A stretch of DNA of 64,000 bases from Coprinus comatus (lineage: Eukaryota > Basidiomycota > Agaricomycetes > Agaricales > Agaricaceae): the NCBI GenBank assembly GCA_034638255.1, contig JAWPGT010000004.1:372001-436000 (forward strand), given 5' to 3'. The notes below the pieces were generated by a model. That model was not told the DNA's origin and did not search any database. It saw only the letters and a program-made list of their open reading frames with translations. Position numbers and translations under genes: made by a program. Positions 27,651-39,783 of the stretch are shown piece after piece (the first letter of the stretch is position 1; each line of letters starts with the position of its first letter).

Positions 27651-28652
27651 TTAGCGAGTCATATCGGAATCATCTCAAGAGGAAAGAGGTATAGTTGATC
27701 ACGACCACCTCCAACGGAGGCTACCGACCCCACCATCACCAGTCTTCAGTTCATAAAACCGGGCAGCTGGAACTTTTTCGTCATTAACGAGGGTACCATT
27801 TGTGGACTCTAGATCTATGATAAAGGGTCTTGGGGATGGGAGTCAAGGTCAGGGTCAATCCTGCAGTGTGTCACTCACTTCACAATGCCTTTAGAGTCGC
27901 CCCGTTTTTCTTGCACATATCGATCTAGAAAGAGCACGATGAGATGCCACGCATAAGCTGATAATCAAATTTACATTGGATGACTGCATGTTGCTTTGAA
28001 CACGAGGGGTGTTCTATAGCGATATCGGCAACTAGTTTGTCTCGTCCAATCAGATATGCACTCTGTCGCTGTATATGGAGTAGTTCTAGGGATAAATGAG
28101 TCCGGATATCTCACTGAGTATTGTCAAATAGTGCTTACCCACTTGTTCACTTCCTTTAAACACATATAATCTCCAACTTTGAGTTGGTTTCCGGGCCTCT
28201 GGAGGTTCGTTGTACTTGAGCACAGTACTACTCCCGTCAACAGCCTGTACAGTATTAGTCTCAGCAGCAAGAAGTCCGGATTGCGCGAAATTCGGTTTGG
28301 CTTTCTCTTTCTCGGGTTTGGGTGAATCGTCTTGGTCTTGTGAGGTGGAACGAGGTCTGGAGTGAGGTGAAGCAGACCGCCTGTTACTTCGCGACGAACG
28401 TCCATATTCTCCTTCCCGAGTATTGTTGTACCGTTCCCTGTCTTTCTGTCGCTCTCTTTCTCTGTCACGTTCTTGATACTCACGACGTTCATAACCTCGG
28501 TTATCTCTGCGAAAGTCTCCGCGTCGGGGAGAAGCGCCTCGTTCTCTTCCGCTATGCGATTCTTTTCCTTCTGGACGGTATCGTTGTCTTCTTTCAGGGT
28601 CCCTGCTAGAGAGGGAGCGATGTGAACTGCCGTCTTCGCGATAACTGGCCAT
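27651..28652 (-). CDS. SNIP1/Pml1-type FHA-domain protein with RD/RE-rich arm; FHA C-terminal strands not found
   Basis: Pml1/SNIP1 is a subunit of the RES splicing-retention complex on the activated spliceosome. The start MASYREDGSSHRSLSSRDPE at 28652 leads into a long Arg/Asp/Glu/Ser arm typical of SNIP1, then WRLYVFKGSEQVELLHIQRQ, SAYLIGRDKLVADIAIEHPS, CSKQHAVIQYRYVQEKRGDS, PFIIDLESTNGTLVNDEKV, FYELKTGD. The FHA phosphopeptide-binding residues (GRD, SxxH, NGT) are all present. After KTGD the family continues with a glycine-turn strand ending in REYVLLHE; no such sequence is present in any frame. Spliced, the protein would end GDDDSDMTR (TAA at 27651-27653); unspliced it stops at 27699-27701. 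About 270 residues. Confidence 0.8.
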
Positions 28653-29826
28653 GTCTGTTTATCAAATAAATGGATGTGTCAAATGACCACAAATAAGTCT
28701 TTTGGAATTGGACATACATTTATCGTGTTTTTAATGAACTTTACACGATAGGTAAAAGATCTATATTATAGGAGAATGAATGAAGCTGAAGCTGCCTAAA
28801 TGCCATACATTTGCCAATCACTAGATCGACCGTGCTGCACGTGACCACATACTAATTCACTCAAATTCATTTCCTGTCATGGAATAGGTACACGCCCACC
28901 ATCAGCTAATATTATATTCTTTTACAATGGACAAGACATGCTTTGCATCGAATATATGAGGGTAAATATCTGGGACGTTGGGTTAACTTAATGAAAAGAA
29001 AAGTTTCCGATCAGGGATATAAGGTTACATACTACATATCTGTATTTCCCAGAATGTTGAGTGGGGATTGTAATGTAGATAACAAATACTTGTTCTAGCC
29101 CAACGTAACTCCACTATACGTTGGCGCATAATCGAAGAGAGTCTTCAGGTCAGCTGACAACGAGGTGTTGATACCCATGGACAAATCCCAAGAAATCCTA
29201 CCAATGGAAGCGAGCTACAGCACAGGAACGGCTTTCCCATCGTCACATTATTGCAAAGGAAAAAGGCGGAAAAAAAACATTTAAAGCTTGAGGTGAGTGA
29301 CGGTATAGAATACCCCGCATCCCACCGTTTTCAACCGGGTTTCAACACCCCAACACCCCACGAACCAATGGATATGTCGGTACCGGTCGAGATCTGTGGA
29401 GAGTCCTGATGGTTATGATTGCCGGTTTCGCAGTGTCCGGGGCCCTCAGTTCCACGTGAGGTGGGGTTTGCAAAACTGTAAATATAAGCAACTTGGTGGG
29501 ACTATCCGGGGTAGTCTAGCTTACAGAGTGCAATATATGAGGACAGAGCCTGTGTGGTCGATGTAGGCTATTTCAATATAAATATGCAAAGCAACTGGGG
29601 GATACCTAAGTACAGAGATGGTTACGAGAAGAAGATTGCATCTAGGATATCTTGTGACATACGAGATCTGGATCGGAATTCTGAGGACCCGAAACGGAAG
29701 GGCGACGGCAAATAGGAGACAACACAGGTCGCTGGGAACTTGAGCAGATCTATATGAAGTCCCAGAGTCTTGTTCTCGGTCGTCTTTCTCCACATGCACA
29801 TTGCGTAGTTCTCCCTCTCAGTTGAT
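28653..29826. other. Long intergenic region between divergent FHA and Zn2Cys6 genes
   Basis: About 1.17 kb, the longest gap in the window, between genes transcribed away from each other. It holds CACGTGAC at 28838-28845 and another CACGTG at about 29454-29459. A C-rich tract (about 29332-29365) contains CAACACCCCAACACCCCA. No convincing ORF, tRNA or mobile element. Probably two promoters, with a longer one for the regulator gene. Confidence 0.5.
28838..28845 (+). promoter_or_regulatory. CACGTGAC (RTCACGTG) E-box upstream of SNIP1-like gene
   Basis: Lies about 185 bp upstream of the minus-strand ATG at 28652. On that strand it reads GTCACGTG, the same octamer as in the BTB/MON1, SCM3 and ECM16 promoters. 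Confidence 0.45.
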
Positions 29827-32800
29827 ATGTTTGCTGTGAACAGCTCCAGAATGCCCTCCCACTCTCAATCTTCATTTGCACCAGACTTTGATCTTCCCGA
29901 GGACTCGTTTTCATCTTCCCGACGGTACCCTTTGGATTATTCTCGAAACGAGCACTCAGACTCACCAGAAACTTACTACGGCCCTCGACGATCGACTTCC
30001 TATACAAGACGAGACCTTGAGCAAGCCCCTTTACCATATCTTCAATCCTTCGACTGCTCCAGTCTGACAGCAACCACGACGGAAAGCCAACTGTCTGGCA
30101 GACTCATGGCTCATTCACTCCTGGATATTTCACCCTGTTCAAATCATCAACAAAGCGGACTCATGAAACCCAGTGATCTGCCCCTCATGGATACCTTCCC
30201 ATTTGGCATACCGTATACTTCTCATGAGCCAAGCTCGGCTATTTCTCTCTCTTCCATTACATCGAGTGACTCTTGCTTAACCGCTTCTATTGCTTCCTCA
30301 TCTGGACAAGGGAGCACGGCTGCCCCTTCTAAACATAAGAAATCTCGTAGAGAGAAACCTCGCATAGAACTTGCTCCTGATCAACCACCTACAACACAAG
30401 GGAAGCCACGGGCAAGAGTCTATGTAGCGTGCTTACAATGGTGCGCTTGTCTTTCTCTTCACGAGTATTATAATTTAATCCTGCCCTTGTAGTCGCACAC
30501 GAAAAATACGCTGTGATGGTGCAAAGCCGGTGTGCCATAATTGTAGTCGCCGTGCAACTAGTAACGAATGTGATTACGACTCGACGCCGAAACGCCGTGG
30601 CCCCGACAAAATACCTGGTGCTCGTCAGCGCATGGCACGAGATGGCAGAGATCCTATGTCTGATTCACTTGGGCCCCCTCGGCGACGACGACGCCGTACT
30701 CGAGAATCTTCGGCTTCTGATACAATTATTTCTCTTGATCAGCGACCGCCAACTATGACAGGAAATCCTGGGATATCTTTGTCTATTCCGACTGTCCCTA
30801 CCGATAGTGACTCTTTATCCTTTGGTGACTGCTCACCGGCCTCATCTTATACCACAGCCGTCTTTACCTCGGCTTTTGAATGTGAAGACTTCTTGGAATT
30901 AAATTTGATGAATGCCACTCAAAAGGGGCACGAAATGGTGCGTTTATTCGGCATTACTGTTATCCTCTGACATTCATTTTCTCCTGTAATAAGCCCTCAC
31001 CATTCGATGACACCTTTGACCTCTCAAGTCTTACATCATACGGCGGACCTACCGCTGTTTGCAGCTATATAACTGAATTGGACGAGAATGGTAACGAGGC
31101 AGGCAATAATTATATTGACATAGTCAGTCCCCCGTCCCTATCCTTTAGCCGTAAAATATGGTGGGAATCGCTTTTATCACTATATACAACACCCAATTCC
31201 ACCAGGCGCTGCGCCCTCACCTCTTCTCAGCGCGCCAGTGCTGCCCAAAGCATTGCCTCTGATCTTCGATTTGTCTTCAAGGCCTCCAACTACTGGTTTT
31301 CCTTCTTTCATATTCCTAGCTTCTTCAGCAATTTCTTCGATCCTGTGCGCCGCGAACGTATGCAGCCTTCCTTGGTACTGGCCCTTTTAGCCATGTCAAC
31401 GTTTTGGCAAAGCTCAGAAGTAGGACTAGGTAGCGCTGGTAGAGAGCGAGCTCTCCGTTTCCGGGAAGAGGCTCAGGGTGCATTAGAGGCAAGTGTCAAT
31501 GCGGGGTGGATTGACGAGACGCTTGCACAAGCTGCGTGGGTTAGTACCCTCGTAATGAACGATATTTCAACACTTAAATATATCCTTTCAGCTTCTTGCG
31601 GTGTTCGAAGTTTGCGCCCACCCTCGGCATTCCTCAGATAGATGTCTATCCGCTTTGGTCATGTTGGATTCTATAATTCGCAGTCTATCCCTTACCTCTG
31701 TTGATGCTGATGACCCAACTACTACGATGTTCCTCCCCAAGTCTGTTCCTGTTGTGCCAGAAAGGGGCCAACTAAATTCCGCTTGGTTCGATTCCCCAGG
31801 AATGGCGACCCAGTCTCGTCAAAACCCCGATTTTCTCTTAACAGCTTCACCTTCTGGTCGCAGCGGTGCGAAATTTGGCTGCTCTTGCAATTCTCTCACA
31901 TTGGGATCGCACTGGCCTGCTACCAATGAACACGCACCAATGTGGTCATCTACCCCTGCATGGAACGACTCCTGGTCTGAAGCTGAAATTCGTAAAGAAT
32001 CTTGTCGTCGATTATGTTGGAGTGCTATGGTTACCGCTGCCGGGCATATTTCATATACAACGGCTAATAGAGCTCATAATCCTGACTTGTTCATTGCCGA
32101 TCCGGCAAATGTGAGTTTATGTTAGTAAATATTCCTGCTTGTCTCACCTTTATATCACAGTACGCGCTGTTGTTCTCTGGAGAATCCATTGCTCGATCGC
32201 CAGCACTATCAATGTCCTCGGGTAAAGATACTGTCTGGGCTTTGCAAGATCGTTGCTTTTTGTTATGGCACGCTTGCATTCGTATGCGAACTGACCGTTC
32301 AGCTAGCGACGCAGACAAGGCACAGTTTGCTACTAAAGCCTGGCTGGAGGCAGACGCCCTTGAAGCTGCTCTCAACAAACACACTTGCTCTATTGAGCGA
32401 GCTTTCATTTTCCAGTCGCGTGAATACATATTCAAGTGAGTCGAAAATTTTAAATTTACTATCCCGCATTTAATTAACATCTTTTAGTACCCGTATGAGT
32501 ATTTCATACGAATTCCAAAGGTACATCCCGCTAGCTACTGCGTATGTCATTCTTGATGTTTTTGTCCCAGATATATCCTAATTGCGTTACCTCAGAAATA
32601 TCAGCGGATTGTTCCACCGTGCTAAAGCAGAAGAATGGCGTAAGGACCTGTTTTGCTTACCCCACCGGTTATCTTGCTCATTTCATATAGTAAGGCACCA
32701 GGCCACAGTTTCTGAGCGTTTTATGCACGGTCTACACACAATCACCGGAAATGTTAATAACTTACTTGCTCGTCGACCATTCTTTGTTTTCTGGTTCATG

Positions 32801-33155
32801 TCTCAAATATCGAGATCATTATCCTTGTGGCAATGCGATAATACTTTGACCGTGGCACTTGACGTCTGCAAGGCACTCCTACCCGCTATTGATTAGTGAG
32901 TTTTCTGATCTCCTGTGAAGACTATCCACGAGAACTGATCAATTGTCACTAGTTTGTCAGCGCTTTGGCCGTGTCCAGGTATGTTGTACACAATCTCTTT
33001 TTATCAACCCCTACTTAACCTTCTCAGAACAACGTCAGCGATATCATACTCTCCGAGTGCGCCTAGATAATGCTTGTTATGCCGCGGGTGTGGGTCTTCC
33101 CCCTCCCCCTAATTTCTCTCTCCCTCCGCCTTCCTCTCCGGAAGCATTAGTGTAG
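29827..33155 (+). CDS. Zn(II)2Cys6 fungal transcription factor with fungal-specific regulatory domain
   Basis: Binuclear zinc cluster regulator. Start MFAVNSSRMPSHSQ at 29827; the alternative start MPSHSQ is 24 bases downstream. A Ser-rich N-terminal arm of about 180 residues precedes a basic stretch (KHKKSRREKPRIE) and the zinc cluster, which an intron splits after the first Cys: VACLQ then CRTRKIRCDGAKPVCHNC and SRRATSNECDYD. All six Cys of CX2CX6CX5CX2CX8C-type spacing are present. After it comes a PRRRRRRTRES basic run. Downstream is the long fungal-specific domain, with WFSFFHIPSFFSNFFDPVRR, PSLVLALLAMSTFWQSSE and EIRKESCRRLCWSAMVTAAG (the conserved ExRRRxxW-like site), ending SLPPPSSPEALV and TAG. 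About 950 residues, several introns. Not next to a recognisable metabolic cluster, so target genes are unknown. Confidence 0.88.
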
Positions 33156-33385
33156 TCGAATCATATCACATTCGTGAATTCTATGTAGTTTCGGTATCCA
33201 TATATCACATCTATCCTGTATAGTAGAACTAACCCCTTATTTTTTGCTGTACAAGGGGCGTAAATCAGGTATATCCATAAAAGGAAAACTGGGATCAACC
33301 CGAAGGTTCGAACGCCTAGTATAAATTAGCTTTCCAGGCTGAGTGTTATTTCTTGCCTTTGACTATTGCCATCGTTCTACCACTC

Positions 33386-35320
33386 ATGGCCTCAACATAT
33401 CCTGTAGTCTATAATACCCCATCATCAGACTCCATACCACCCAACTCGCTACTCACGTCTGGTTCGGGTCAATCACTTAAGCGTAGGGCGTCGTCTCCAC
33501 CCCAAGACTCGGACCAGGCAAACAATCATCGAAAACGCATGAAAGAGGGCCAATCCAATGATGATACCAATGAGCATATCACATCGACAACAGACTCACG
33601 CTTAATAGAAGAACTTGCACAAGACCTACAATGCGGATGTTGCGCAGAACTCGTATACAAACCGGTTCTAGTCCTGCCTTGCCAACATTTCTTTTGCGGC
33701 AGGTATGCCTTTTGTAGCTAGAACATTTAAGGTAGCGTTATAGTGACGCTTTTTTCTGCTTCTGTAGTTGTTGTACTCTCTGGATAAAAGTAAGTGACAG
33801 TTTATGGTGTGGCCACGGGTCATGCCTGTGTTCTAGTCCCATGCTGTTAATTTCATACCAGTTTGCATATACTGACCCCCCAACTTCAAATGTAGAATGG
33901 AGGCACAAATTGTCCTTCCTGTCGAGGAGTATCCACTATCGCAACACCCTTCCGTGCACTACAAGGTACCATCGACGCCTTCCTACGCGCTGCGCCACAC
34001 AGAGTTCGGACTGAACGAGAGCGCCAACAAGCCGATGGAATTTACGCTGGTGGAAATCTACGGGTCAGTTAAATCCCCTGAGTATTTGTTATAATATTCA
34101 TTTACAACTTTCTAGCTTCCCGCTCCTCGAGAAGCTTCGCCGGAACCGAATATTAATCAAAGCACTGAGTTCGCTCATCCTTGCCCGCATTGTCTGGCGG
34201 GAAATCCGTTCAATTGGACATGTCCTCAACCAATTCCTGATCCTAATCTAGACCCCGATCACGCCTGGGCTTTAGATGATGGTGTACCCCCGGGACATGG
34301 GCATTGTGGAAATTGGTGAGCTTGCTGTGGATTAAATTACTATTTCTGGTTGACCTCAGGATATAGTGAATCTATGCTTGCACTCCGTGCGCCGACAACT
34401 ACGAAATGTGACATGTGTCAAGTATCGTTTTGTGGAATACATGTTCAAGGACGCTGCATTGCTTTACCATTGCTAGCACAACAGCCTCATGGCTTGACAG
34501 ACATCGGTGATCTTATCCAGTCCCCATATGTCTATGAATGCTTCGAAGGCAACACCGTTGAAGCGGACATTATGCTGGATTACTTGACAACTCAACAAAT
34601 GGCTCCGAAACATATATACCGTGAAGCAAGTTATTTATTCATGAAATTCACGAACTACTACAATAACGCGTGTACAAATTGCAGATAATTACATATACTC
34701 AATCCCAACCAAGAGGGTTTCAGCCACTTATTGAGGCTGGTTTATTCAGTGATATCCACGGAGTGCCTTCCACAGACGACCCCAACCCAGATGCCCCCCG
34801 GAACCGCATTTGCCGTTTGTGTGCGGCAGAAGTGTTTTTATATGGCTTGAGAGACTGGTGGATTAGAGAGCGTCAAAAGGGATTCTTGGAAGAAAGGATT
34901 GCTGCTCGCAAAGATTGTCCGGAGGGCTCTGCGTGTGTTCATTTGAAAGATCTCGGTACGTTATCTTCTCGAGTATCCAATACAGGGGCTTTAAATTGTA
35001 TCCTTTGACCACTCATTTACTATTAGGTCATGCTCGGGAATGTAAGGAACCGTCAATTTCACACTACTTGTTTCAACTCATCATTCTTTTCAGTTAACCA
35101 TCTCATTATGCTACCCAATACAGTGGGTGAGGGGAGTTCACGCAACCCTCAACAATCCATCCCGGGGCCTGTTGCTGGAAGTTATAGCGGATCCTCGATA
35201 CCCAATATACCCGTTGCAGAAGAGCCTCTAGCCTTCGTAGTGAATGCTCAAGGACAAGGTCCCCGATCTATTTCTCGTACGCTACGGGGTATTCCTGACT
35301 CTCTCGATAGCTTGTTGTAG
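33386..35320 (+). CDS. CHFR-like RING E3 ubiquitin ligase with Cys-rich domain and PBZ-like finger, no FHA
   Basis: Related to the mitotic checkpoint ligase CHFR. Start MASTYPVVYNTPSSDSI, a disordered Ser/Lys-rich arm, then the RING: LQCGCCAELVYKPVLVLPCQ, HFFCGSCCTLWI, GTNCPSCRG. Next come the CHFR Cys-rich parts: HPCPHCLAGNPFNWTCPQP, GHGHCGNC, TTKCDMCQVSFCGIHVQGRC, EADIMLDYLTTQQMAPKHIY, NRICRLCAAEVFLYGLRDWW, RKDCPEGSACVHLKDLGHAR then EFNHL, split by two introns. The last piece has CxxGxxC followed by two His in the spacing of a poly(ADP-ribose)-binding zinc finger, as at the end of human CHFR. A Ser/Gly-rich tail ends SISRTLRGIPDSLDSLL, TAG at 35318-35320. Unlike human CHFR and yeast Dma1 there is no FHA domain upstream of the RING. 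About 520 residues. Confidence 0.82.
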
Positions 35321-35428
35321 TGCACTCAATCCAAACTATGAATTTCTTTAATAAATAATACAAATAAAGTGATGGTATATGTGCCAATACAAGTGCCAAA
35401 AGAACACAGAAGGGTAACTGAAAAGAGA

Positions 35429-38400
35429 TTAGAGTACGGCGATAATTTCATCTTGCATTGTCATACTTTTGACCTGCTTTTGAGTGTCGCCGTGACTATT
35501 TTTCTTCATGTGCTTAGAGCCAAGTAAAAAAATTCCTTTGGCTTTACTAGGGCTACGCCTCAATTGCGAATTTTTCGTGGGACTTGGGACTCCAAATCCT
35601 ATTTTGGAAGGAGAACTCGGGAATCTATGTGGCGATAAAGCTTTACTCTCTTGAGAATTTGATAGGAAATTAGGCACTGTGGAATGTCCAGTCAACCGGG
35701 GGCGTAAAGGGCTTGGTTGACGTAAATCCGAAGTCTGTTTTGTCCAATGTATTGCTTCATCTTCATTCAATACAATAGTGAACTCGTCATCATCATCAGT
35801 ACCATTCACGTTCATTAATTGTAGAGGGTCTCTGATAAGATTGCCAACAGGAGCTGGAGTACTGGGTGTCTTGGGATCAAGACTCAAAGACGAGTTGGAG
35901 CTCTGGGAGCTTGAGCTACTTAGGTTGGGTACATGATGGCTACGTTCAGTAGCAGAACCTTTAACCGTGGGTATTCCAGTGTAGATGGGGCTTGGTCGAT
36001 GTTTAGGAGTAGGGGCGGAGTGAGGTTTGCTAGGAGATCGTGAAATACGAGGCGGCGTCTTCGGATCCTTAAGATTACCGGTGGCTTGACGATGCTGCTT
36101 TCTGGAAGGAGTCCTCGGTTCCGATTGATTCGGTTTTGACTGCTTCTGTTGTACGGGTGCAGTAGGGGTGAATGAGCTGAAACTCCATTTATCGGAAGAG
36201 TGTGAAGCGGTTGATCGATGATTATTATTATTGCTATTTCCAGGTATGGCGTCCCGCATTTGTGGTGTCGATAAAAGGTTTGGCCAAGGTTTCGATTTGA
36301 ATTCGTCAGTTGGGAAGAGAGATGTGGTCCCAGGTTGATATTTTATTGATGAAGATTTCTTGTGTCCGTTCGCATGGATTTCAATTGGTTCACTGGGATT
36401 TTCGGGAAGGGAAATACCACCTTGCACAGCTGTTAAAATTTAATTTACTTGGGTCAATAAAAACATGAAACCTAAAGAGGTATGGTGTATTGACTTACAG
36501 TATCCTGTTGTATTGCCATTTGTACCACCTGAGGACTTCCAGCGCGCATCTGATGTCCCTCGTGGTCTAGATGTGTGACTATTGTCACCATGAGACCCGT
36601 CTGTGCTGTTAGATCCGTTCATGCCTCCAGGGCCTGAGTCTGAGTGTTTATCATTGCCACCATCTCTATCGTGGCGTGAGGGTTTTGGTCGTTTCTGTGT
36701 GTAAGACTACAAGCCACAACGGTTAAATCAAAACCAAAGGTTATGCTACGAATGTCCTACCATTACAGTCTTGAGAGCACTAGAAACGAATATTTCAATT
36801 TCATTTGGTCTAGAGTACGTCTGAAAACACTAACCGTATCTGTAGGCTTCGGCAACTACATAGTGTAGCAACCTCGTATATACCCACTGATGTCGAATTC
36901 GTCATGGAACGGTGCATCGCATGTTTAACCAGCGATACAAGATGATCTAGTTGATAGTTTGTGCCTAGAATGAGTAGTTGACTGAGCACTGCAGGTGCAT
37001 GTTGCAGAGGAGTAGTTAAAGCCAAGGAATATAAGTATTGTAACAATGCCATTGTAACCGGCCACGGTTCCTTTAGAAAGAGTGACCGAGGAGTCAAGCG
37101 CGGGTCCAGTTGGGGAGTTTCCACAGAAACTATCCCTGGAATCTCGGGAAGAGCTACCTGTGTCGTCGAGGTTGGTAGTTGAGTCAGTACGGCTTGAGCA
37201 TTTTCTAACATCCGTGTTCTTTGTAGCTTGAACCATGGCCAACGGCTTTCCAGAGTTTTGCGAGAACAAGGTATTCTGCGACCATCATCACAAACAAGCT
37301 CAAAATCGGCCAAAGTTTGTTCCTCTAATGCAGCTAATCCCATTTCTTGCAAACGGATGTCCAACTTCAAGGGAGGCGGCTGATAAATGCCGAATGCCTC
37401 AAGGTCGACAATAGCAACATGGTCCCAACTCAGCAAACGTCGGTTATAATCATCCACCAGATTACCATTGCGATTCCCAAATATGACGAATTTGTTACTG
37501 TCTGCCCAAAGACAACCCCTGAACCAAGATCCCACCTCTAGCGTTTTCCCTGGATCTATACGGGACCAAGTCATGGATACAAGATCTAGAACCCATATAG
37601 AGAAGGACTGGTAGGTGTGGGCAAGATATGTCCCGGCGATAATGAGATGATTGCCAAGAACAGCACCTGTAGGAAAGCGGAGGCCAGGGGGTGAAGTTGG
37701 CCCGGTCAAAGCAATCGAACGATCTTCGATGGTAAAATCAGCTTCTGGTAGAGGAGAAACAACCTCGAGTTCGCGCTTCACGTCCGTAAACTACGCAGGG
37801 TCAACCAGTGACTTCGGAGCGATCCTAAATTTACTTACGTTATAATTGCTATAGAGGAAAATTTCACTAGGGTGATCATCGCTGGGTTCCGCAGAGTAAG
37901 GCTGGTGCGTGAGAGCATCTGATGGGGTAACCTCTGTCAATGGTGAAGTCTTATCAACTTGAAACCGAGTGCCTGGGGGCCCAAGTGTAGAGGAGGCACG
38001 CGATACCAGGACTTCGTCTTGAGGAAAACGAACGACAGAAGGGGAAGAAACGGCAACACTACGATAAGTGCCGCAATGACGGGGATATTCTCGTTTCTGA
38101 ATCCAAGTCTTTGCGTTCAGGTCGAAGACACAGATATCATCAAGCCATGTATTGTAGAAGTCTTGACCTCCGACAACGAACAATCGATTGGCGGTGACTG
38201 AGGATAAGTGCGCATAGCGTGCACGAGGAATACGAGGGTCTTCGGGAGAGATATTCAAAGGTGCTTCCGGCAGCCAGCGCCGTGTCTCCAAGTCAAAAAA
38301 TCGAACATCGCTGAGTACACAGAGGTCCTCTGGGTTTAATGAGCCTGGTTGGTTGCTCATACCACCAAATAACACAAGACAGTTGTTCCCTGTTACATAA

Positions 38401-38794
38401 CGTCAATGCTAGCAAAAAGGCAACAAGAGCCGGACGTACAGCCATCAGTACTGTGAAAATATCGTGGTCGTGGTATATCATCTCCTGGGTATGGAGGAAT
38501 GCACTCCCACTCGAGAGTCTCCAAGTCAATAACATACATATCCGACACCATTCTCCGTTCCAATACCAGCCGACCACCCTAGCTGAAGTCAGGGAAGTGC
38601 TAGCAGCAGATGTCGAGCTGACTCACAAAGATATACATTTTGGAGCCAATGACTGTGGTAGATGCACCCTGGAGAGAGACGAGATGAGCGAAGAGGGGGA
38701 GGTGGAATAGTATTGTACACACAACGAGTTTTGGAGGGACATCGCCTGTTGTTTGTCTGTACAATGTTGTCAAGTCATAGATAGAATGAAGCAT
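35429..38794 (-). CDS. Kelch-BTB protein, Ral2-like, with long disordered C-terminal region
   Basis: Resembles fission-yeast Ral2 (needed for Ras1 activation) and LZTR1-type kelch-BTB proteins. Starts MLHSIYDLTTLYRQTTGDVP at 38794. Kelch blades: GASTTVIGSKMYIFGGRL, MVSDMYVIDLETLEWECIP, IPRPRYFHS, NCLVLFGGMSNQ, DVRFFDLETRRWLPE, RARYAHLSSVTANRLFVVGG, DDICVFDLNAKTWIQK. A further section (SIALTGPTSPPGLRFPTGAV) precedes a BTB domain: LADFELVCDDGRRIPCSRK, SRWPWFKLQRTRML, WPVTMALLQYLYSLALTTPL, LLILGTNYQLDHLVSLVKHA. The last about 400 residues are Ser/Pro/Lys-rich (SRSPSKPHSAPTPKHRPSP; LRRSPSKAKGIF) and end MTMQDEIIAVL. Multiple introns; several donors inferred. About 1,000 residues. Divergent from PDX3 across 146 bp. 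Domain order is clear; the Ral2 label is by architecture. Confidence 0.76.
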
Positions 38795-38940
38795 AGCTGG
38801 GTCATAAAGCAAGAAAACGAATAACGAAAGCTGGAAGAGTAGACGACAGCAACAAACCCATCTCACCAGTTGGATCCGGCAAACACAGCCGGCGTCCGGC
38901 CGGAGTCATATATGGTCGGGGTCAGGGGATACAAAAACCT

Positions 38941-39748
38941 ATGCAATCCGCCGTCCGCCAGGTCCGAAGACTCTCAAGATTATCTATGGACGTTGTCATC
39001 TCTCAATCCCCTGAGAAAATAAAGGTTCTGCCTCACCAGCAGTACGAAACCCACGACAACATATCCCCAACCACCGTCTCCGCCTCCCCTATTGACCAGT
39101 TTCGCACATGGTTCAAGCAGGCCATAGATAACAATGTCAAAGAACCAGAAGCTATGACTCTGGCCACATCTACTCCTTCAGGCATGCCATCTGCCCGCAT
39201 TGTCCTCTTCAAAGAGGTTGATCCCCGGGGTTTCGTATTCTTCACAAATTACACATCAAGGAAGTCACAGGAACTACTTGCCAATCCAAACGCGGCGTTG
39301 GTGTTCTATTGGAGGGAGGTTCACAGATCAGTGCGCGTTATTGGGAAGGTTGAGAAGCTCACCAGAGAGGAGAGCAATGAATATTTTCAGAGTCGTCCAG
39401 TAGGCAGCAGATTGGGGGCCTGGGCTAGCAGGCAGAGCACTGTGATTGGGGAGAACGACCTGGAGGATCGGTTGAAAAAACTTCAAACCAAGTATGGTTT
39501 GCAAGAGGGAGACAAAGAAGGCCAGGTGCCAACCCCTGACTTCTGGGGTGGATGGAGAGTGGTCCCAAAGTAAGCTATGCCATTTCCATTTAATCATCAT
39601 CATTTCTTATTTCTTTTTCAAAACTTTCAGTGAGATTGAATTCTGGTCCGGAAAACCGTCCCGTCTGCATGACCGCGTCCACTATCTGCGTGTCGAGAGG
39701 CCTGCTGATGAAAATCCCCAGTGGAAAATCAACAGATTATCACCATGA
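38941..39748 (+). CDS. PDX3: Pyridoxamine/pyridoxine 5'-phosphate oxidase
   Basis: FMN enzyme of the vitamin B6 pathway that makes pyridoxal 5'-phosphate from pyridoxamine or pyridoxine phosphate. Start [19 protein letters not shown] at 38941 is basic, possibly a weak mitochondrial signal. The core shows [59 protein letters not shown] (FMN phosphate contacts), [54 protein letters not shown], and after one intron [19 protein letters not shown] ending [10 protein letters not shown] (TGA at 39746-39748). The R-x-H-D-R end is the family's PLP-binding signature. About 250 residues. Its stop lies 35 bp from the convergent aldolase stop. Confidence 0.93.
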
Positions 39749-39783
39749 CATCGTATATTACATTATAATTAATGCGCGAGTCT

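Noticed and set aside
29521..29799. 92-codon minus-strand ORF before the Zn2Cys6 gene
   Set aside because: No domain, and it overlaps the likely promoter of the regulator.
33256..33310. tRNA-like TGGTTCGA-type box (AGGTTCGAACGCC)
   Set aside because: No matching A box or acceptor stem pairing upstream, so not called a tRNA.
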